Part shown: positions 37,294-48,500 of the stretch, piece by piece
Position numbering within the stretch: the stretch's first letter is position 1
Layout of the letters: every line of letters begins with the position of its first letter
Assembly (NCBI GenBank): GCA_002633005.1
Contig: NMRA01000055.1
Location: 193,992-257,991 of the forward strand
DNA length: 64,000 bases
Source: Phoronis australis
Taxonomy: Eukaryota > Phoronida > Phoronidae
Direction: 5' to 3'
Position numbers and translations under genes: made by a program
The notes under the pieces: model-generated
Told to the model about the DNA's origin: nothing
The model's input: the letters and a program-made list of their open reading frames with translations, nothing else
Databases searched by the model: none

Positions 37294-38557
37294 CTTGTAC
37301 TAAAACAATCTTGCTCAAGGCGACTTCTTTTGGAAGGGACCAACAACAAACAAACGTGCAAAGCCCATTGATATCAAACCTGTAATGAAAATGTAACGCG
37401 TTGTTTTAGAAATTGAATTGACTACATTTTCTTACTATTCAAATTTCTTAACAAATGTCCTACAAATTCTTAAAGAAACAGAAATGTACTGTGTGCATAA
37501 AAACAGTGCCAAACTCATACAGTCAGTTTTTTTTAAATAAGCAAACTTTAATTCAAAAACAAATTCTGAAAAAATGCCAACTGAAACACAATAGATTGAC
37601 AAGTTTTCAACTAGTAAAAGAAATCCTTCAATTTCAAAAGACAAGAAAGTCGAAATTATGATTTCACTTTTTAACCTTTCTACATTGATTGCTCTCAATA
37701 GCTGAATTTCAAATAACAGTTTTGTGCTAACCTAAACTGCACTGAAGAGCATATCATTGTACCATAAACATTCGGGAAAACACTCACATGAACAATCACA
37801 CCCTACCTGTGAACGATTTTTGATAAAGCCCCACTCCCTGATCTTAAACCTGATCACAAAACCCACCCAATAAAATAGGGTTACATGCAAAAAATCAAAT
37901 TGCTGAGGATTTAATGAGTGAAGGCTAATCAAGAATGACACAACTTCGATTACTCCTAACTGTACTTAAATTACATGAAGTTGAAAGAGCATCGCGAACA
38001 CTTTTTAAACAAGTAAAAACCTGATTTGAGTTTAAATTCAATTTATACAGATTAACAAAAATGAAACCTAAAGAACATCTTTCATTTGCCTGTGACCAGT
38101 ATGGCAATTAAATTCATTTTGTGGCCTGAGTTCCAAAACAACAAGATTACAATCTCAATGACATGAGGTGCCAGGCAGACAGACACAACACAAGACAAAG
38201 GAGAATGGACTACACATTTGACATTTGTAATGTTTACAGCAACAATTCCAATCTTTTATCACTTTTTGGCCAATTATATCCCCATGTGCCCAACTTAACC
38301 AATTTTAGATGTTTGATAAAACTAGTGCAGCACATACAATAGGTATGACCCAGGCTATATAATGGAACTACACATATTAGCCTTAACGTTTATCAAACCA
38401 TACTGTTCCTTTGGAGTTCCTTTTGCCAACTTTAAAAAAATATCACCAAAACAAATTTTGTAATGAACAACACACCTGGATAAATGAAGGAAACGTGTCA
38501 ATACTTGTTCAATAGAACAACAAGACCAACATGAAGTGTTGATATGCCCTCACCATA
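37294..38557. other. Gene-free stretch
   Basis: Very AT-rich. Short ORFs on both strands have no recognisable content. Confidence 0.4.
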
Positions 38558-38657
38558 TGCATCGCATACAGTGCAGATACAATGCATCGCACACAGTGTA
38601 GATACAATGCATCACATACAGCGCAGATACAATGCATCACATACAGTGCAGATACAA
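38558..38657. repeat. 25-bp minisatellite, four copies
   Basis: Unit TGCATCACATACAGTGCAGA TACAA repeated four times with single-base variants. Confidence 0.95.
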
Positions 38658-38879
38658 GAGATAACTATTATTCTAAACATTCCCATGATGTTAATCAACT
38701 TAAAATAGACTTTAGGGACACAAAGCAAGTCAGCAATACTCTCTTCAATAAGAAAACACCTGCCACCTTTCATCACAATCCTTCACTAAGTTTGGAAGAC
38801 AGGGAGGCAGGCAACAATGAACAAACAAAAAATGACAAGGGAACTAGAGGTCGCAATGTAAGACAAATCTCTCTGAAAA

Positions 38880-39790
38880 ATGGAAGTTAGTTGCCAAATT
38901 TCATGAAAATCCATCAAGCCCCATCAAGGTAAATACTAAGAAAAACAAAATTACTGCTTGGGATCTTCAAAGTAGACAAATGTGTCCCAAAATTAATGTA
39001 AGATGTACTGCATTCAATAGAGGTGCATACAAATCTCAAGAAGATCCATCAAGGAATTAGGTAGATATTGAGGCATAGGCTAAAACAAAGTTGCCACTAG
39101 AGGGCAACACAGCAGTCGGAAAAAACTCATCATCAGCCATGCATTTCCAGTAGGAACAGACGTGCCAATATTTATCATGATAACTGGTTTGACCCAGACA
39201 GGTGGACGCCAAAATAAAAAACAGGTTACAAAACGATTAAAATGACCACTAGGTGGAGTACTATACGTCAAATCTATCTGAAAATGAAAAGATGTTATTT
39301 CCTTTTTAATATAAACATATTTGTCAAATTTTATGAGAATCCTTCAAGAAACTCTGAAGATCGTCGGCTGTCTTCTTTGCAGTAAGAAGACATAATGATC
39401 CTTGAAATGGTTTGCCCGATACGGAGGAAAACATAAAAAATGAAATTCCCACAAGGGGCACCGTCAGAAAATCCTCGTCATCCGTTGCCAAACTCATGGA
39501 ATCACACTTGCCAATCTTAACAAACATCCCGTAAAGATGTTTAGGAGATACAGCCTTGGATACAAAAAAAAACGTCAATAGGGGACATCACATGAGGAGC
39601 TATCCGAAAATCGCAAGCCTTGTTCTTCCCAATCGGACGTGGATGCCAAAAATGGTAAAAATGGCCACTAGGTAGCGCAAAATACATCCAAAAACAAGAA
39701 GGCGTCGCCCTAATATTTGCCTTGCAATGCCTACTACAAAAGATCACCATCCTTTCTGTCTTCTTCATTTGAAACAATTTGAAAACCTAA
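38880..39790. repeat. Array of 'CACTAGGTGGC' family monomers
   Basis: Three or more successive monomers of about 200 bp. Each has a CATGAAAATCCATCAAG-like phrase, then TTAGG.AGATA.., then CCACTAG(A/G)(G/T)GGC..., then a CAGCCATG-like or GTTGCCAAACTCATG phrase. ORFs on the - strand here are by-products. Confidence 0.65.
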
Positions 39791-41014
39791 ATCCATCACT
39801 TGTTTAATATCGGGTTCAGAAATTTGCAATCAAAAGTTGTCTTACATGTTACAACTAGGTGGTTGTGTAATGTTTTTAATTTTTTTACCACTATTTTGTT
39901 ATATTTTGCTATTTTCTCTTATTTAATGTAACTGACATTGTTTAAATGCTTGCTGACTATAAGCCACATGATCATTTTCTCACAATATTTTCATTGAATC
40001 GACAGATGTCATTAGAAGAACTCTTATCTAAATGCTACCAGTTTGCTGTATATGGATGTGAAATTGCATAATGCGGAACTACGACATGCCCAGGAATTTC
40101 GACCAGTAGATGTGCTGGATACTTGGGACAACCTATCACAATGAAATTTCATAATGGATTAAGCACTCACGTTTGAGTAAGTGCCCACCCAATTTTTGGA
40201 AATTTCAGAGTTAAAAATCCATGTGTGGTTAAAGTCCTACACCGGAATTTTCAGGGTCACCAATTTAGGCACCCACGGTGTTAACCCATATACTTATCAC
40301 AGTTTTTATATCTGAGCTATCAAAGTATTCCTGCTTGTTATGATGACATAAATGTTGGATAAACATCATAATTTATCACTTTGAAAGGTCAAAATGTGAT
40401 GGGCAGTCTTTTCAACAATCATCAACTAAAAGTATCTTGCCAAAAACTAAAATCATCAAGTGGTAGTTCAATCCGTCTGATAATCAACTGGTGCCAGAAC
40501 ATCTCAGCCATAATACACTTCATCAAAATCTGTAAAACAGCTTTAACAATAATCAACACCCAGGCAGGCATTGCTACATGTCCAATAAATGTTACAACAA
40601 ACAAGTATAATTAATTGTTTCAAGTACTACATATTTACTAAATACTGAAAACAGGCTAGCAAAGTTTGTGATCAATAGCAAGTCGATCATTGTATTTCTA
40701 AATAAAGTGAATGAGGGCCTTTTGCCATGCCATTTATTGTTGCATGCAGTCACAAAGGGACAGGTTTTTACCCAGACTCATCTTGAGACCTGCAATCACT
40801 GACTAAAAAACACTGACCACATTAATTTCAACCAAGATCTCGGGCTTTTTTTCGAAAGCTGTACTTAGGCACATCAGCAAGGGTAAGCAAAGTTTGAAAT
40901 GCTGTGAAACTGTTAAGAGATTACTAAAAAATCACACATCCTGTTTTTATGTTTCTGGCGGATTTTCTTTTTTAAAAAAGTAAGCACAACCGATTCGATT
41001 TCAAAAAAAATTAA
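39791..41014. other. Gene-free stretch left of duplicated segment A
   Basis: Where the second DMAC1-like exon would be expected on the - strand. None could be identified by eye. Confidence 0.35.
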
Positions 41015-41456
41015 CTATAACCAACAATGCTTTTTTGGTTAAATTAGGATGATCAGCTGCCAAACATCCAATAAGGCCATCCCCAGATTACAGTGACACC
41101 CACAATGCCATAAACATCCGTCAGGCACATATGCTGCCTTGTTTTCATGCCATTGGAGTTTCACACATCATTTGTTGTTGTCTGATTCTTTACAAGTTTT
41201 TCTCGGTTGAATTACTCTATTTGAGAAAGTTTGATAAATTGGACAAATACCCGTGGATGCGTGATGTGAAATTCTTCGCCTTCCCGACATCAATGAGACA
41301 CAAAAATGAGCCTGATTACCAAAACGAGGTCACGTACTTTCTTATCTCTGAGACACTAGGAGAGTTTTGTCGTCCTGTAATATGGAACGGCCCTAATAAA
41401 TGACATTTTTCACAAGATGACTCATAACTGGTTATAAATCCTAGTTTCTCAACTTA

Positions 41457-41638
41457 CCAACTCCAAACAATGTGTAAGGTGCCATTAAAGCAGCTTTTCG
41501 TAAGCTTGGGACAACACCAACATTATACCACCCTGTCTTCATAACATAGCTTCCGGCCATTATAGGCACAGCACCCCCAATGAGACGACAGCTGAAACAG
41601 TCTTCATCATCACTTTGACCTGGTTTTGCCATAATGAC
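41457..41638 (-). CDS. DMAC1: DMAC1-like (DUF4536) exon, copy 1
   Basis: On the - strand an exon runs from acceptor TTATTTTGACAG to donor G|GTAAGT. An ATG lies six bases inside, at 41632. It encodes about 58 residues with DCFSCRLIGG, AGSYV and PSLRKAALMAPYTLFGVG. DUF4536 proteins (DMAC1/TMEM261, a mitochondrial inner-membrane factor for assembly of the complex I distal arm) share CxSCRxxxGxxxxxAGxYV followed by a second hydrophobic helix. The expected downstream exon ending in a DPxGK motif was not found by eye. The acceptor just before the ATG implies a 5' UTR intron. The gene points away from ZRANB3. Function is inferred from family resemblance only. Confidence 0.6.
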
Positions 41639-42490
41639 CTGTCAAAATAAGAGGAACAAAATGTGTTAATTAATGCTGATGCATAACAACATCCCAAATG
41701 ATAGTCCGCAAGGAGTGCTTATTAGTATCAAAATGGACACTAGGTGGTGCAGAATCTGTCGAACCTGTCCAAAATAGGAAGGCCTCGTCTCCTTAATATA
41801 AACCTATTTCCCAAACTTCATGAAAATCCATACAGGAACAAGAGCAACACAGAGCGTTTAAATGTACCACCACTGCACTGCAAACGGTGTGCTTCTAGGG
41901 ATGTTTATTTGTCGTTCCCACACCTTATGTTGGGTATGGGATAAGGCATGGAAACAACGAGTGTGCAGTGTCCTATGTTGCTGAAACAAAGCAAGGTCTT
42001 AAAGTGGTATGGACCACGAAAACTTGTAAAAAATATGTTTTAAACAATTCATGGTTTTTAAAAGTGCGAAGAAAAAACACTGTGGCAACCACAGCAGATC
42101 CCTAATCTGCCTCCCACTCATGATAAATGCCCGCATACGCTAACAGTCATTTGACAAACAGCCGACTCCGTGACAAGATATAGGATAGTACTGGTACAGT
42201 GCTGTGGAATGAATACCTTGCCACCCAATGTGCTTTATACCTCGTGCCGTGATGGAGCTAATGATCGTGTTTTGTTAATACTACATACTCTACTCTGTAA
42301 CATCTGACTTGGATCTTGAGCGGCTATGTCTTGAGCGTATTGTGCTCAAGGCACTTCTTCATGTTTCTTGCAATTATTATTCCTAAACATAACTGTGCTA
42401 TATATGTGCTTTGTGCCTGCAACTGTGACCTGTCATGATTGGACCACTACTGGAAATGCCTGATCTGAACTAATTACCCATAGACACCAT

Positions 42491-42655
42491 ATGTCTCAGG
42501 AAGGTGCTGCCACAGGGATTTACAAGAAACGACTAGACAAGATGGCTGACAGTGAGAAACTTTGCAAGATAAGAGGACCTTTACCTAAACTACAACTCAG
42601 ACAGAAAGAAGAGAAGGAAAGACGTGCAACTGAAAGTACGGTAAATAAAATCTGA
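42491..42655 (+). CDS. Short conserved ORF of 54 residues, copy 1 (unrecognised)
   Basis: ATG to TGA, beginning MSQEGAATGIYKKRLDKMAD with a charged KEEKERRATEST end. I do not recognise it. A donor-like ACG|GTAAAT lies at its end, so it could be a first exon. The region after the stop can be read, with frame changes, as GTEYDCWESL, which recalls N-terminal domains carried by some transposon-derived proteins. It is kept open in both copies of the duplicated segment. Confidence 0.3.
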   Translation: MSQEGAATGIYKKRLDKMADSEKLCKIRGPLPKLQLRQKEEKERRATESTVNKI

Positions 42656-43203
42656 CGCATTGATTTGGGCACAGAGTACGATTGCTGGGAATCTCTCTGA
42701 AGTGAACTATCGGTCACTAATTCCGAGCAGGCCAAACATCTGCCTGATGCGTAACACTACTAGTAAGTAATTTGTTCTTTCCTGCTTACATACCTCGGTA
42801 GTTTTTGGGACATGGCAGCCCCGGTATTAAAATCACCTCGAACCGATAAAGTAAAGTCTGAGAACTCACTGGGAATATTATTTACGAGTAAGAAAGTTAA
42901 ATTCAGACAAAAATTCATCGGGTTTTTCATTGTCTGTTCACATTACTAGCTATATGGAACCTCATTTGGCTATTGACCTAATTCATGAGTTTCATTGTCT
43001 GTATTCACATTAGGTATAGATCTTCCTCATTTGGCTGGTGACCTAACCTTCGCCCTAGAACAAAAACGTTGATTTGTTTTGGAAAATGCGACAACATAAC
43101 TACAGGAAGATGAATAAACTTTGCTATGGAATGATTTTAAATAATATGAAAGCTTGTTTCTAATTATTTTGTTTGCAAAAATTATCAAAATTACATCTAC
43201 TTA

Positions 43204-43395
43204 CCGTAATCGTTCGGGTTAACGCCCTGGGCGGTTAAATTGGCGAATCCAAAAAATCGGGGGAGGGCGGTTAACCGAGCAGTGGGCGGTTAAATCGGAA
43301 ATCCACCTAAAGTAGGGGATGGGCGGTTAACCGAACCTGGGCGCTTATTACGACAGACAACCGCCCTGGGCGGTTACTCTTACCTGGCGATCTAA
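43204..43395. repeat. GGGCGGTTAA repeat
   Basis: Starts CCGTAATCGTTCGGGTTAAC and contains four or more diverged repeats of GGGCGGTTAA in GC-rich sequence. Related to the GGCGCTTATT repeat near 60.2 kb, whose far end GAATGCGGTA mirrors this start. Confidence 0.5.
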
Positions 43396-44828
43396 ATCCC
43401 GACACGACAATCATACTCGGAACGCGTAGCCCTTTTCAAAGAGCTTTATCGTCACGTCGCCAAATGACTGTGAAAACAGCAGATGATCCCAACAAAGGTT
43501 CTCTTGCCCTCAGATTAGTCATTCACTATTAAATTTACAAAATTGCTGAGTAATAGCCCTGTGCCGTCCAATGGTGCGTAGACGACCAGTCACCACGCAG
43601 CCTCCACTAGAATTAAAACTGTTTCAAGCTGTGACCCTGCTTAAGTGCGCGCGTGCAAGCTTCACGTGTTGCAGAGGTCAGAAATCAAATTTATGGTTAC
43701 AGTCTCGTACTATATGTAGCTGTCAAGTTCTGAGTCAGAGAGCAGTTTTAAAATTGGTTGTAATAAAAGTTTGAAAAACTTAAGTTTGCTGTTTTTTTGT
43801 GTTTGGGATGTTATAGTCGACACTCCGTGACTTAATGACATTTTCAGCGTATGGTTCTACGGCTAGCTGTCTCATATCGACAGCCCGGCATTGCTCTCTT
43901 GCCGTTGCGCCAAACATGCTATGCAAAGAAGTAAGGATTGGGGGTGGTCGAACCAGTCGTCGATCAAGAATAAAATTTCAAGCAACTGCATAAATATGTT
44001 ACAAAATGTCAGAACACAGCAATGTTTCAATTCATTATTCTAAACGATCACCTTACCAAACTTCGTGGTGGAAAAACATTTATTTTTCATGCAAGATGTC
44101 CAGATTATCCTATTTATATCACTTGTAATATCGCACTGTGGCACTGTTCGGTCCCGCTGTTATCGCGCAATGTCAATGACAATCGTGACTTGGAAATGCC
44201 GTCAAGTAATATAACGACCTCTTTCAATATGCATCTCGTTTTTTATGGCCTAAGATAGTGGCGGTATTCAGCACGCACGTAGGGCCTATGTGTGAGTCAC
44301 CTGTCAATCACATGTTGGTGTCAAGGTAACATGCACTCCAAAGTGTGGGAACTTGCGCACGTGCACCACTACAAATCAGTCACACATAGCGACAGTCCGA
44401 AGTAACAAAAACGGGCGTGACTATGTGCTTTTAAGCTGTTGTTACGAAAGACCCAGTTCTGTACGATATTCCTCCGTTGCCAATGTTCCCCAAAACTGCG
44501 ATGTCAAGTCTATTCCCATATTTCCCGGCTCGATGCTCCCTAAGCCCATCCCTGTAACTAGCTGTGTGAATCTCCTACCCACTATCGTCAAGCAGTCTAC
44601 GTCGTAGATATTTCAGACTCGAATGGTAAGAATTTTTGTTCAGGCTGAAAATGGCCAATGTATAAACAAAATTATTCTGGATGGCTAAAAAGGGGATGTG
44701 GAAACGATAATTCACACAGTCGCGCTTACGTGGGGCTGACGCAAGAAATAGTAAAGAACAGCTAGCGACATTAATTAAATCTGCTAACCAGTTTGACTGA
44801 GATGCAATAAGTGACTAGCAAGGCGTGC
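43396..44828. other. Gene-free stretch unique to copy 1
   Basis: Lies between duplicated segments A and B and has no counterpart in copy 2. It has short open frames only, with no recognisable domain or splice-supported exon. Confidence 0.4.
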
Positions 44829-44981
44829 GTTCAGTAGACGCTAGGACCTACGCTAGGACCTACGCTAGGACCTAGCCAAAAGCTAGTCAAGGTCACGTGC
44901 TCTTATTTAAAATACACGGCAATATCTCGCGTAATCTCGCAAATTCTTGCTTTTAAGCTAAGGTCCTAGCGTTACTGAACG
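44829..44981. mobile_element. MITE-like element with CGCTAGGACCT repeats
   Basis: Left end GTTCAGTAGACGCTAGGACC, right end GGTCCTAGCGTTACTGAAC: inverted termini about 153 bp apart. ACGCTAGGACCT is tandemly repeated three times at the left end. No coding capacity. Confidence 0.65.
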
Positions 44982-45353
44982 GGAGGCAGAGTGAGACAGG
45001 AAGTCCAGAAATTGATTTATTTTGATGAGACATGAGTAAACTGAACAGGGCCTGTAATTACGAACTTACAGACTGATGGGGCTACATGATATAGAAACCT
45101 TGACAAGTTGTTGTGAGCAGCGCTGTATTCTTGAATGACTTCCAAAATCGTCCAAAACCGCCAGGCAGAAGAACAGAGACCGTGGTGAGCAAAACAAGGA
45201 AGCGTGAGTGAGCAAGGGTAATAACTATATTACGAGTTCGCGTTGAGGATGGTCTAAAAATAAAATAAAATATTTAATCTTGAGATTTCTAGTTTGGAAT
45301 GTGAATATTGTACTTAGCGACAAGCATGTATCGTCACTTTTCATAATTTTAAA

Positions 45354-45565
45354 ATGAAAGGCACGACCATAGACATTTTAAAAATAGATGTCAGTGAGCA
45401 CGACAAACAACACGAAAATATTATTATTATTGGAACACACGTGGTAATGGCTCAAAATGCATCGCGGGAAAACAGTCTCTTGTCGTTTTTGCCAAGTAAC
45501 TTGAGATCTAAACTGCTACCATTCCAGAAGGAGGGTGTGTTATATGGTATAAAAAAGGGTGGAAG
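45354..45565 (+). CDS. ZRANB3: ZRANB3 first coding exon, upstream copy
   Basis: 212 nt from ATG to the donor in AAG|GTATGC. It encodes 70 residues plus two bases of an Arg codon. The end (SFLPSNLRSKLLPFQKEGV) matches the ZRANB3 N-terminus, where this region leads into the first ATPase motif. It is intact and differs from the copy at 53049 at two residues (Ser/Asn in IDVSEH, Ile/Thr in IIIIGTH). Using it would need a 9-kb intron that skips the second copy. Confidence 0.85.
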
Positions 45566-48500
45566 GTATGCAAAATTAATTTTCAATGTTGACCTAGATA
45601 CCTTTTCGAAACCAGTCCAAATAGCTAGCCTAAGGGCGATATAGTCTGCCAGCAATCACAGGCGTCCTCAGCTCCTGATCGCGCCCCCAATAGTCAATAC
45701 ACTACATACCATAGGCCTACTACAAGGCACAGGCGTCCTCAGCTTCTGATCGTCCCCAATACACTACCTATAATACTACAAGGTATGACACTCCCGACTA
45801 GAAATTCCACGGGTGCTTCACTTCAGCCGTCCATAGCAAACATAAAACTCAATAAGTTTACACAAAACTGAGGACGCCTGTGCCAGCAATAAGGGCGTTC
45901 TAGCCTGCCAGCAATAGGCAGTACATTGCCCTTAATGCCACAGGCATACAGGGGCAATAGTGAACAGTGGCTGGCTCTGCAGTAGAGACTGTGAAGCTCC
46001 TATAGGTGCTTCATACACCGGAAGATTTTCGGCGAATTATGCCTCGCACTGCATACTAAAACATCAAAGCTATGTTTTTATAAATACCTTTTGCACATAG
46101 AGGGACACCTTAGGAGGCTGTTGATATATTTAATTCCTTCCAAATCGAACAAATACTCCCGATATCAAACGTTTCCTTCGAGCAGTCCCTCGTTCAGTTC
46201 CCAAAATCTAACTCACTATTTTTAACACTTCGTGCACCAGGTTATATGACGTCATACCACCTGGCACACGCAGTGTTAAAAATGGTGAGTTACCGATTTT
46301 GGGAACTGAACGAGGGACTGCTCAAAGAAGAAGCTTGATAATGGGAGTATTTGTTTGAGTTTGAAGGAATTACATACATCAACGGGCTCCTAAGGTGTCC
46401 CTTTGTGAGCAAAAGGTATTTATAACAATGTGACTTTGACATTTTAGTCAGTGCAAGACATAATTAACCGAAAAGCTTCCGGCGTATGAAGTGCATATAG
46501 GAGCTCTACTGTCCTACATGTTAGTAGGACGGTGGTCACTGTCTAGGGCGATAGAACATCCCCATAAAAAGTTACTAATTTCAAAATTCAGCAAATAAAA
46601 TCGAATGAAAAATGCATTTAGGCACATGGAGTTGTAATTAACACATACCATGGCTCTGGATACAATTTAGTCAGCATAACTTGAACATATCTATGAAAAT
46701 CTGTAGCGATTTGCTCGCGTTTCTCTTACCGGGTGCAATTTTGAGGAAGTTACTTGAAATCACGCATGTTGACGAATAAAAAGTCCAAGGGACACAAATC
46801 CTACAAATTTCACCTGATATCTTCCCATGCTATTTTGCGCCAGGGTCACGCGCTTTGCTCAGTCTCGCGCTAGCCTTTGCCTAACTCATGTGACTCAGTT
46901 GAAATACTTTGTGCTTATTGCGCGTGCGGTAAAAAGTTAACGGTGACCAAAAAGTGGAGTTGGAATTCTTCGCCAAAGTCACCTTAATTCTCGTAGGTAT
47001 GCTTCACCGATGATATGTGTAGAAGTAGAAAGGACCACTGAAAAAAGTAAGTGCTTTTTAAGCGGTAGTTTTAAGTATAGAACGTATTTTTGACGAGGTG
47101 AAAACTTTTAATTGGTGAGCAGATTTCGCCTACCGCCCGTTTAAAATACAGGGGACAAAATTAATACAGAAACCGATGGGAAGTATTGTAGCCCCTAACT
47201 GGCCAACTGAGGGGCTATCAGTTTGATGCCCGTTGTTCAGTGGAGAAAAGTGGTTCTCAAAATTGTGGCACATTATATCTGACCATTACCACTGAAAAGC
47301 TGTTAATGTGCTAGCAGTGAAAGGCATTCTGTTTGGTTAGGTACGTTGAATGCGCAACGTAGTGCGAGAACGTGGTCCAAGGATAATACTAGTCTGATGG
47401 AGGATAATGTAGTTTTATTACATACTCTTCTACTGATACTACTGAGTCTGTTACAATCCATGCGATCATACACTTATATAGTGACACACATGAATCATAA
47501 CAGGATATACTGTACAAACATGTTCACTACAATTCCTCATGTTGGGGGTGTATTACATAATATTCAATTCTCTGAACTACTCCTGCACATGCACTCACCC
47601 TAAATCGCTTGGTTATGAGAGCATATTCTAACAAAAGCACTCAGTGGGCAGCAGACTAAGCAGTGGTGTTACGCTTGAACTTTTGATCTCAAGATAAACT
47701 TGAATATTCATTTAAGCAATCAATTGAAACCTACTATACAGGACAAAATATTTTTGTAATAAATGGCCACGCAATCATCCGTAGTCTTCTTTATGGAATT
47801 GGAAGTGATGAATGGTTACTCAATTATTGTTTTGTGAATAAAATTGTCAATACTGTTAAAGGTATTCGTAATTCATCATTGTCTTCCGTGATCATGGTAA
47901 AAACAAGAGAAATTACTTATTAGAGAACTATAAGTTAGTTAAGCATGTTTTAAGCCTGCAGCTCAGGCCTTTGATCACATGACTGATCTTCACAGTGTTG
48001 TGAAACTGGAAGTAACGCCTTGTCGTAAATAGGAGGAAGTTGTAGTCCCCGGTCAGGGTTAAGTGAGGTGTTGCACTGTTTAATGCAAATGGCCTCTTTG
48101 ATGTTACAGGATTGCTAATGTTCCTCCCTAGATTGAACTCTAGTATTGTATATAGTGATGGTATGGCCAGATGAATCTAAGTAATCACCGATACCACTGG
48201 GTTTGTCCAGTTGTTGTGTTCACCAATGCTAGTGCTGAGAGCATGTCTGGTCTCACCGATGTATATGGATCCTGGTCACACTCGTTTGAAGAAGGACCAT
48301 CAGACTTTGTTTTGGAGGCCCAGAAAATGAGATGATACACGAGGTGGAACACTAATCAGGGCTCGACATAACGAGCTGCAGGTCGCATTTGCGACCTGAA
48401 ATTTGGAAATGCGAGCTGAGATTTTTGTCAGCTCGTATCAAGTCGCAAAATGCGACCTGGAATTTCCAACGAATGCGAGCTGAGTTTTTACACTTCCCAA

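Larger units (their letters stand above)
41015..43203. repeat. Duplicated segment A, copy 1
   Basis: Matches 49324-51711 almost base for base, beginning at CTATAACCAACAATGC. It holds the DMAC1-like exon, the 54-residue ORF and members of two dispersed repeat families. Copy 2 carries an extra 205-bp insertion. Confidence 0.95.
44992..46431. repeat. Duplicated segment B, copy 1 (ZRANB3 first exon region)
   Basis: Matches 52671-54340 in the same orientation. It includes the ZRANB3 upstream region, exon 1, a hAT-like element and most of a large palindrome. Between segments A and B the two copies hold unrelated sequence (43204-44991 versus 51712-52670). Confidence 0.95.

Noticed and set aside
41131-41403. 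90-residue ORF also present at 49440-49712
   Set aside because: Its first half is the dispersed repeat also found inverted at 12.0-12.2 kb, so conservation between the copies reflects the segment duplication, not a gene.
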